A stretch of DNA of 22,252 bases from Bacteroidota bacterium. Lineage in GTDB: Bacteria > Bacteroidota > Rhodothermia > Rhodothermales > UBA10348. The translations under genes were made by a program, and so were the position numbers. The stretch covers positions 1 through 22,252 of the forward strand of contig SMXK01000214.1 in assembly GCA_004356265.1 (NCBI GenBank). Direction: 5' to 3'. The notes under the pieces were generated by a model. That model was not told the DNA's origin. It did no database searches and saw nothing but the letters and a program-made list of their open reading frames with translations. Below are positions 16,095 to 22,252 of the stretch, in pieces. Every line of letters starts with the position of its first letter. Position 1 is the stretch's first letter.

Positions 16095-18781
16095 CCAGCA
16101 GCAGCCGACATAACAGAACCGGAATTGGTCCTATAGACATTGTCCTGTTTCTGGCTGCGCTTCTCGGGGTGTGGAGTTTTTTCTTCCTTCTACCGAGTGT
16201 GCACGTTGATTCTACGGCACGATATGACCTGGATCAGGAGGACGTGCTCGTCAGATCCGACGGCTTCTTGCACAAGCGGGGATTCCCTACTGATCTCATG
16301 ACTTCGAACGCGTCTCTGCAAAGGAATAGCGATCTGTTAAATTCGATGCAGGTCGACGTGGGCAGAAAAGGGGTGATCGACGCACTCAATTCAGATGAAG
16401 GCAAAATATTGCCGGGCTACTACTGGGATGTTCAATATTTTTTCGACGAATTGCCAGGGCGCGAATTTGCATTCTTTTCGGACCGAATTCCGGTCTTTCG
16501 AATAAAGCTGACAATGGACGGAAAAGTATGGTCTTTTTCGAATAATCTGAATCAGGTAGAAGAAGCCATTCCATATGTCGGACAAGGTCTTCGTGTAATA
16601 AATAGAGCCGCTCTCGCTTCCGCGTTCTCTCATTCAGAGAGCGATTCTGTCCTGGCGGCTACCGAATCTCGCTTGAGGGCTGTAACAGATTCAACCTTAA
16701 GAGCGAGTCTGTCGTTTTCTGGTGTTCGATCCGGCACATCTCGGAGGATTAGAACTGAAAATAATATCTCTCGTCTGATCGACGAAGCGCTTCTGATCGA
16801 CCTCGAATCCGGAGATCCTGTAGAGCTTGATACGCAGGCCGTGTACTCCATTGCCCGGTTTTATGAGCCAGAAAACCTCGTAGGTAAAATCGAATGGAAG
16901 ATTGATTCGTTGCAGGTAATCGCCGGGTCAGAAGCGCAACAGGCCAAAATATGGTTGGTCTCCACCACTCCGGTGCTGAATCAGGACATTCGTCTGGACG
17001 TGACCGTCACAAGTCTGGGAAGTTTACACGAAATGGATGTCGTATATAATCCGGGAGAAAATAATGACGATCTGACGTCCACTGCGTTTGCAGCTCTGAT
17101 GGCAGCCGCCTATCTAATTTTGGCCATCGTTTTAATTGTAGTGTTCTTCCGGCGCATCATGGCGAGGCTCATTGACGTTAAATCAGCCCTGATTGACGCT
17201 GTCGTAATGGGGATATTCTTCGGCCTGTATGCCATTCTAAGCTTAGAGTTGGGCCAAGGACCAACTCCAATCTGGATTCAAGTTCTGGGAACGCTCGTAC
17301 TCTTTTCGCTCGTCGCCGGCGCAATGTCTCTGTTTGTATTTATCATCTCGGCTGTTACCGAATCAGCTGTCCGTGAAGTCTGGCCCGAAAAGTGGCTCTC
17401 TCTGGTCCTGATTCGAAAAGGCGATATAAGGAATACGGATGTCGGCTGGTCCATTGTACGAGGGATCGCTCTGGCTGGTGTGATTTTGGGTCTTGGAGTG
17501 CTGGCGATTACGGTCAGTCCGTCACTTGTGATGGATATGTCACAAGATCTTCAAGCACATAAGTCGTTGCGACCGGTGTTATCTGCCGTCACCGGAAACG
17601 CCGTCAGCGGGTTCCTACTTATGCTGATGTTGATGGTGGGCATCGGTTCGTATGCTTATCGCGTAAAGAACAGGACCTGGATGGCTGTGTTGGCCATAAC
17701 CTTATTCGGTGGAGTCCTGCAAATTGCACCGTTCAGCTTGACCATCGGCTTCATGCCGATCGTTGTTTCAGCTCTGGTCGCTTGTTTATTGGCTCTGGCG
17801 CTGTTTCAGTATGACTTTTTCACAGTTTTTCTGGGATATGTGATCGCTCGAATTTTCTGGCAACTGAGTGAAGGATTTCTGATTGCAGGTTCGCCGACAT
17901 GGTTCGACGCGACTCTGGCTGTCGTGGCTCTCGGAGTGTTCCTTGGAATGGGGATCATCGGCCTTCTGAGTGGCAAATCAGGTGGAGATATGTCGCAGTT
18001 TCTGCCCGAATACATAACCGAGCTCGCCAGTCAGGAACGTGTAAAACGTGAGCTCGAAATTGCTCATCAGGTGCAGAGCTCTTTTCTGCCGCGACGAATG
18101 CCAGATATAAATGGCATGGATATCGCAGGGATGTGTCTACCAGCGACCGAGGTCGGCGGAGATTATTTTGACTTCATTAAGATCAGTGACCATAAGCTTG
18201 CCGTAGTTGTGGGCGACGTGAGCGGAAAAGGAATTGAAGCTGCTTTTTATATGACTTTTGTCAAAGGCGTCATCCAAACGCTCAGTACCTCGATCGAATC
18301 ACCCGCTGAAGTGATGCGACGTGCAAATGCTGTATTCGGGAAAAATGCTCCTGCCGGAATATTTATTTCGATGATTTACGGTGTTGTTGACGTCGCATCG
18401 AACACGTTCACGTTTGCTCGAGCCGGCCATAACCCTGTGATTCTGAAACGAAACGGGATAGCCGAGGCAGAACCACTTCAACCTCAAGGCATGGCCATCG
18501 GATTTCCGGAACCAGAGATTTTTAATCGCACCATCGAAGAAAGATCAATTCTTCTGAATACCGGAGATACACTTGTTTTCTACACAGATGGATTCTCTGA
18601 GGCGATGAATTCGTCCCGCGAATTATACGGTGACGATCGACTCGTAGAAAAAGTAGCCCGCGTCGGATCGAAGGGTTCAGGAGCGATCCTCCGGGCTCTC
18701 ACCGAAGATGTCCACCATTTTATCGAAGGTCACGGAAGAAGTGACGACATGACTATGGTCGTTATCAAAATGACACAATGA
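16091..18781 (+). CDS. Membrane-anchored SpoIIE/RsbU-type PP2C serine phosphatase
   Basis: An 896-residue protein starting at GTG. It has one transmembrane helix (15-35), a roughly 295-residue extracytoplasmic region (36-330) and a cluster of about eight to ten hydrophobic segments (334-630). A short helical linker (about 645-665, RVKRELEIAHQVQSSFLP) leads to a SpoIIE-type PP2C domain (668-894). Metal-binding acidic motifs are all present: GGDYFD (689-694), GDVSGKG (708-714), DGFSEA (833-838) and SDDMTMV (884-890). In known RsbU/SpoIIE systems the phosphatase activates an anti-anti-sigma factor; no such partner is encoded nearby. The large sensor region suggests it responds to an envelope signal. 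I do not recognise the extracytoplasmic domain. It overlaps recX and pnp by 4 bases each. Confidence 0.92.
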   Translation: MTSSSRHNRTGIGPIDIVLFLAALLGVWSFFFLLPSVHVDSTARYDLDQEDVLVRSDGFLHKRGFPTDLMTSNASLQRNSDLLNSMQVDVGRKGVIDALNSDEGKILPGYYWDVQYFFDELPGREFAFFSDRIPVFRIKLTMDGKVWSFSNNLNQVEEAIPYVGQGLRVINRAALASAFSHSESDSVLAATESRLRAVTDSTLRASLSFSGVRSGTSRRIRTENNISRLIDEALLIDLESGDPVELDTQAVYSIARFYEPENLVGKIEWKIDSLQVIAGSEAQQAKIWLVSTTPVLNQDIRLDVTVTSLGSLHEMDVVYNPGENNDDLTSTAFAALMAAAYLILAIVLIVVFFRRIMARLIDVKSALIDAVVMGIFFGLYAILSLELGQGPTPIWIQVLGTLVLFSLVAGAMSLFVFIISAVTESAVREVWPEKWLSLVLIRKGDIRNTDVGWSIVRGIALAGVILGLGVLAITVSPSLVMDMSQDLQAHKSLRPVLSAVTGNAVSGFLLMLMLMVGIGSYAYRVKNRTWMAVLAITLFGGVLQIAPFSLTIGFMPIVVSALVACLLALALFQYDFFTVFLGYVIARIFWQLSEGFLIAGSPTWFDATLAVVALGVFLGMGIIGLLSGKSGGDMSQFLPEYITELASQERVKRELEIAHQVQSSFLPRRMPDINGMDIAGMCLPATEVGGDYFDFIKISDHKLAVVVGDVSGKGIEAAFYMTFVKGVIQTLSTSIESPAEVMRRANAVFGKNAPAGIFISMIYGVVDVASNTFTFARAGHNPVILKRNGIAEAEPLQPQGMAIGFPEPEIFNRTIEERSILLNTGDTLVFYTDGFSEAMNSSRELYGDDRLVEKVARVGSKGSGAILRALTEDVHHFIEGHGRSDDMTMVVIKMTQ

Positions 18782-19599
18782 AGGATGTCACGGCGGCTGT
18801 AAAGTATATCCGGGAAAAGGTATCGAAAGCCCCTGATATCGCGTTGATCTTGGGCTCCGGTCTCGGAGCGCTCGCCGAAACAGTTCAGGACGCTGTTTTT
18901 ATCGATACCGAGGATATTCCAGGATATCCGGTTTCTACTGTCATCGGGCACAAAGGTCGCCTCGTATTCGGAAAACTCGGGGATGCTCACGTCGTCGTTG
19001 TGCAGGGACGCATTCATATGTATGAAGGTTACGGGCCGGAATCGGTGATTTTCCCTGTACGTCTCGTAAATTTTCTTGGTGCCCATAGTCTTATAGTTAC
19101 GAACGCAGCAGGCGGCATATCCAGGTTTCTTCACCCGGGGTCCCTCATGTGGATTACCGATCATATCGATTGGACGTTTTCCGAGCGAGAGGCCCGACCT
19201 TCAGGTGGTTCAGAAAATGGTCGATCTCGCCTTAGAAGCGTGCCGGACTATTACGACCTGAACTGGATGAAACAAGCCGAAGAACGCGCACTCGAAGAAG
19301 GTATTCAGACATTTTCCGGTACGTATCTCTGGACGCGGGGACCGTCATATGAGACAAAAGCGGAGATCCGCGCATTTCAAATACTTGGCGCAGACGCCGT
19401 GGGTATGAGTACCGTCCCTGAAGTTGTGGAGGCAACACGTTTGAATATGACCGTCGCGGGCATTTCTACAATCACCAACTATGCAGCCGGCATTTCTGAT
19501 CAGAAACTGGATCACAGTGAAGTTATCGAGGTTGGACTGAGAGTAAAAAAAGATCTTGAGCGGCTGGTAATGCTTCTGATCGAGTCCACACCTGTCTGA
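18778..19599 (+). CDS. Purine nucleoside phosphorylase, class I (trimeric type)
   Basis: A 273-residue cytosolic enzyme that splits inosine or guanosine with phosphate to base and ribose-1-phosphate. Motifs in order: phosphate-binding GSGLG (26-30), GHKGRLVFG (57-65), GRIHMYEG (77-84), VTNAAGGI (107-114), GPSYETKAEI (188-197) and MSTVPEVVEA (210-219), ending with the base-contacting Asn234 in TNYAAG. This Asn and the length favour the inosine/guanosine class (PNP, punA-like) over MTA phosphorylase. Its ATG overlaps the phosphatase gene's stop codon (ATGA), and hisC follows after 18 bases. Confidence 0.93.
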   Translation: MKDVTAAVKYIREKVSKAPDIALILGSGLGALAETVQDAVFIDTEDIPGYPVSTVIGHKGRLVFGKLGDAHVVVVQGRIHMYEGYGPESVIFPVRLVNFLGAHSLIVTNAAGGISRFLHPGSLMWITDHIDWTFSEREARPSGGSENGRSRLRSVPDYYDLNWMKQAEERALEEGIQTFSGTYLWTRGPSYETKAEIRAFQILGADAVGMSTVPEVVEATRLNMTVAGISTITNYAAGISDQKLDHSEVIEVGLRVKKDLERLVMLLIESTPV

Positions 19600-19617
19600 A
19601 TCCCACTTCCCTTACGT

Positions 19618-20700
19618 ATGTCAACACTGCTCGATCGAATCAGGCCCGAAGTGCGTGCCGAACGACCATACACCGTAGCCGGTGCCGTTAACGTCGAGAA
19701 CAAGCTAAATCAGAATGAATGCCCGTTCGACGTGCCTCAGGAATTGAAAAAAGAGCTTCTGGACTCGTTTTCCAGAATACCTTTTAATCGGTATCCTACG
19801 GAGCAGCCACACGAACTCGTTCAGGCGTTGTCAGATTCGCTCGATCATCCGACTGATGGTATTCTGGTCGGCCACGGATCTAACGAACTGACTCATACGC
19901 TCGGACTGTGCCTGATGACGGGCGGTACAAATGTTGTTTTACCGCGTCCGATGTTCGCCCTGTACGAGAGTGTTGCGAGGATGTATGGAGCAAATGTTCT
20001 GGGCGTTGCACCCAATCAAGATTTGTCCTTTGATACTGACAGAATCCTGGAGTTATGCGCTTCCGATGACGTGAATGTAACGGTTGTTACGACGCCGAAT
20101 AATCCAACGGGTCTGACGGTTCCGTTCGATAAACTCGAGGATATTTGTGATCGCGCCAAAGGATTCGTCGTTATAGATGAAGCGTACCACGAATTTAATT
20201 CCGCGTATTCTGCCGCCAGTTTACTGGATAAGTTTTCGAATGTGATTCTGATCCGAACACTGTCCAAAGCGTTCGGCCTGGCTGGATTACGCGTAGGATA
20301 TATGGTCGGCGATCCGCAGGTAATACAGGAATTTCTGAAGGCTCGACTTCCGTTTATGGTCGACCGTTTTTCCGAACATGTTGCTGTTGAATTCCTGAAG
20401 CGCCCTGAAATGATTGCAGACCGCGTACGAACGCTGAAGGCAGGGATTCTTGACATCACCCGGCGTTTGGAGTCCATGCCTGATGTGACTGTCGTGCCTT
20501 CGCAGACCAACTTCGTACTCTTCAAACTGGACATGCCCGCCGAAGAGATGGCGGCTGTTTTCACGCGTCATCAGGTTCTCGTTCGAAATATGGCCGGGTA
20601 TCCGGAATTGAAGGGTTATCTCCGTGTAACGACAGGTACCGAGTCTGAGAACAAGGCCTTTTTCCGTGCGTTAAAATTTGTTCGCGGACATTCAGACTGA
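19618..20700 (+). CDS. hisC: Histidinol-phosphate aminotransferase
   Basis: A PLP-dependent fold type I aminotransferase of 360 residues, the seventh step of histidine synthesis. Seen in order: the N-terminal NVENKLNQNECPFDVP, VGHGSNELTHTL (about 84-95), the NNPTG loop (161-165), DEAYHEF (187-193) and the PLP lysine Lys217 in TLSKAFGLAGLRVGY. The late Arg in LRVTTGTE binds substrate phosphate or carboxylate. No other his genes are near, so it is detached from any his operon; stand-alone HisC proteins sometimes also act on aromatic amino acids. The DUF151 nuclease gene starts 4 bases after its stop. Confidence 0.92.
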   Translation: MSTLLDRIRPEVRAERPYTVAGAVNVENKLNQNECPFDVPQELKKELLDSFSRIPFNRYPTEQPHELVQALSDSLDHPTDGILVGHGSNELTHTLGLCLMTGGTNVVLPRPMFALYESVARMYGANVLGVAPNQDLSFDTDRILELCASDDVNVTVVTTPNNPTGLTVPFDKLEDICDRAKGFVVIDEAYHEFNSAYSAASLLDKFSNVILIRTLSKAFGLAGLRVGYMVGDPQVIQEFLKARLPFMVDRFSEHVAVEFLKRPEMIADRVRTLKAGILDITRRLESMPDVTVVPSQTNFVLFKLDMPAEEMAAVFTRHQVLVRNMAGYPELKGYLRVTTGTESENKAFFRALKFVRGHSD

Positions 20701-20704
20701 GACC

Positions 20705-21298
20705 ATGGAATTCGTTCAAGTTGATATTATTGGCCTTTCTACGAGCCCATCGAGCGGAGGCGCTTACGCCTTGGTTCTGGGCGAAGTTGACGGAAACCGA
20801 AGATTACCCATCATCATTGGTGCCTTTGAAGCACAGGCCATTGCGCTGGAACTTGAAAAAATTCAGCCGCCCAGACCGATGACCCATGACCTCATCCGAA
20901 ATCTGTTTGACGCTGTTTCTGCGGACATTACAGAAGTCGTAATAGACGAACTTCGAGAAGGTACTTTTTTTGCAAAAATCAAGTACGAAATCGATGGTAA
21001 GGCCGGCCATCTTGATGCCCGGCCAAGCGATGCCGTAGCCGTTTCCGTTCGCGCCGGTGCTCCAATTTTCGTCGCCGACAGTGTACTCGAAGAAGCCGGA
21101 ATCCCCGCTGAAGATCCGGACGACCTGGCTACTGTCAGTTCCGCAGATCCGGAGGCAGAAGAATCCGTGGATGTAGAACCGAAATCTCTGCTGCAAACGA
21201 AAGAAGAATTACTCGATGCCGCAATTGCGGACGAGGATTACGAGAAAGCAGCCCTTCTTCGAGATGAGATCAATAAACTGACGGGGAATCAAAACTGA
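20705..21298 (+). CDS. Bifunctional nuclease-family (DUF151) protein with UvrB/UvrC motif
   Basis: A 197-residue protein. Residues 1-135 are a DUF151 domain: SPSSGGAYALVLGE, RRLPIIIGAFEAQAIALEL and the hallmark ARPSDAVAVSVRAGAPIFV. After an acidic linker the C-terminus (about 163-192) is a UvrB/UvrC helix pair, LLDAAIADEDYEKAALLRDE, often found joined to DUF151 in Bacteroidota. DUF151 proteins have reported nuclease activity in some species, but the cellular role is unclear. I chose the ATG at 20705 over 20678, because MEFVQVDIIGLS is the usual family start and the longer form overlaps hisC. The 67-base gap after it holds no clear terminator. Confidence 0.9.
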   Translation: MEFVQVDIIGLSTSPSSGGAYALVLGEVDGNRRLPIIIGAFEAQAIALELEKIQPPRPMTHDLIRNLFDAVSADITEVVIDELREGTFFAKIKYEIDGKAGHLDARPSDAVAVSVRAGAPIFVADSVLEEAGIPAEDPDDLATVSSADPEAEESVDVEPKSLLQTKEELLDAAIADEDYEKAALLRDEINKLTGNQN

Positions 21299-21365
21299 TT
21301 GTGCCACAGACGAGTCGATACCCCGATAACACTCCCGGTTAATACCGCACTATATACGTTTTTGA

Positions 21366-22252
21366 ATGCCCCCACCCCGACTGCCATATTCGGAGTTTAG
21401 TTCGTTTTCCAGACTTTTCTCAACATACGCTGCAGAATTTTCGCCTCTCGCTTCTTTTTTTTCCGGTGACTTTAAAGATCCGCGGCAACGCGGTCAGGTA
21501 GCCCGGCAGGTTGCCGATTACTACAAAAACCGCGAAAGTCTCGTCGCTGCCCTGCTGGATCAGGCTGAATTTTATAATGCCGACCAGAAAACACTGGACA
21601 ACATTGAGAGCCTTGCCGATCCTGAAACTGTTTGCGTCGTAACGGGCCAGCAGTTGGGATTGTTAGGTGGGCCACTGTACACCCTGCTCAAGACCATCAC
21701 CGCCATTCAACTCGCGGAACGGCTGGCACGTGATACGGGAAGAAAAGTTGTACCGGTATTCTGGTTGGAAGGAGAAGACCATGACCTGGCTGAAGTAGCG
21801 TCCGTAACCGTGTTTCGTGGCAACGAGCCTACGAGTATCACGTATTCAGCCGCAGACGCAGCTCAGGAGAAAAACCCTCAGCCCGTTGGCCGTCTGACTT
21901 TTGATGATTCTATCTCGGCGACGATAGATGAATTATCAGACGTCTTAATGCCTACGGAATTCAGTCACGAAGTGCTTGAACTGGTTCGCGCCTCATACCG
22001 GCCCGGGGAAACATTTCTGACTGCGTTCGCCAAATTGATGGCCCGACTGTTTGCCGGCACCGGCATCGTATTCGTGAGTGGAGACGACGCCCGGCTCAAA
22101 AAAATGGCACGGCCCGTTTTCCGGAAAGAAATCAAAGAGTTCGAGAAGTCTGCAAAATTACTTCTTGCCTCGAGTATGAAGCTGGACGAAACGTATCACG
22201 TTCAGGTCAAATCCCGTCCGACATCTATATTTCTGATGACAAAACAGGGGCG
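21366..22252 (+). CDS. bshC: Putative cysteine ligase BshC, N-terminal part, cut by the window edge
   Basis: An open frame of 295 codons from the ATG at 21366 runs off the right edge; the family is usually about 520-550 residues, so roughly half is seen. Clear signatures are VVTGQQLGLLGGPLYTLLK (about 91-109) and VPVFWLEGEDHDLAEV (about 129-144). BshC adds cysteine to glucosaminyl-malate in the last step of bacillithiol synthesis, a low-molecular-weight thiol used by many Firmicutes and Bacteroidota in place of glutathione. No bshA or bshB is in the window. No upstream in-frame start fits better; no strong Shine-Dalgarno is visible. Confidence 0.92.
   Translation, partial: MPPPRLPYSEFSSFSRLFSTYAAEFSPLASFFSGDFKDPRQRGQVARQVADYYKNRESLVAALLDQAEFYNADQKTLDNIESLADPETVCVVTGQQLGLLGGPLYTLLKTITAIQLAERLARDTGRKVVPVFWLEGEDHDLAEVASVTVFRGNEPTSITYSAADAAQEKNPQPVGRLTFDDSISATIDELSDVLMPTEFSHEVLELVRASYRPGETFLTAFAKLMARLFAGTGIVFVSGDDARLKKMARPVFRKEIKEFEKSAKLLLASSMKLDETYHVQVKSRPTSIFLMTKQG

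Noticed and set aside
21299..21365. Terminator between the DUF151 gene and bshC
   Set aside because: Only a 4-pair hairpin (CGGT-TAAT-ACCG) is present with no adjoining T-run.
1..22252. tRNA or rRNA genes, CRISPR arrays, insertion sequences or phage attachment sites
   Set aside because: No cloverleaf-like, rRNA-like, regularly spaced repeat or transposase/integrase sequence was seen on reading either strand; the gaps are too short for most of these.

Overview
The window is ordinary bacterial chromosome, packed with genes and with mostly very short intergenic gaps. Gene content points to the Bacteroidota/Rhodothermota side of the FCB group. The indicators are a FecI-type sigma factor, a FecR regulator with a DUF4974-like C-terminus, and an STN-containing TonB-dependent receptor followed by a DUF4249-like lipoprotein. 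A DUF151 nuclease with a UvrB/UvrC tail, BshC (bacillithiol synthesis) and a Bacteroidota-type S41 peptidase C-terminal extension agree with this. Assignment to Rhodothermia/Balneolia is an inference from protein style; there is no rRNA or tRNA gene in the window.

Left part (1-6265, all minus strand, transcribed right to left): a signal-peptide DUF4159 protein, glyA, an orotate-phosphoribosyltransferase-like protein, tatC, an S41 C-terminal processing peptidase, a TauE/SafE permease, and possibly the first 13 codons of another gene at the left edge. Spacing runs from 0 to about 80 bases, so this looks like one transcription unit. The S41 peptidase carries a single in-frame amber (TAG) codon, with fully family-like sequence on both sides.

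Middle part (6517-11736, plus strand, divergent from the left block): argS, pheA (prephenate dehydratase), a UbiA-family prenyltransferase, an ECF/FecI-like sigma factor and a FecR-like membrane regulator. The signalling unit continues with a large STN-domain TonB-dependent receptor (11840-14473) and a DUF4249-like lipoprotein overlapping it by 4 bases. Together these form a complete cell-surface signalling and uptake locus: receptor senses, FecR relays, sigma factor responds.

Right part (15396-22252, plus strand): recX, a very large multi-spanning SpoIIE/RsbU-type PP2C phosphatase, a class I purine nucleoside phosphorylase, hisC, a DUF151/UVR bifunctional nuclease, and the N-terminal half of bshC running off the right edge. 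recX, the phosphatase gene and pnp are joined by 4-base overlaps (GTGA and ATGA), implying translational coupling.

I saw no tRNA, rRNA, CRISPR array, insertion sequence, phage gene or attachment site. The items most worth a second look are the amber-interrupted S41 peptidase, the FecI/FecR/receptor/DUF4249 locus with a short tandem repeat in FecR and hairpins in two leaders, and the membrane-embedded PP2C phosphatase.
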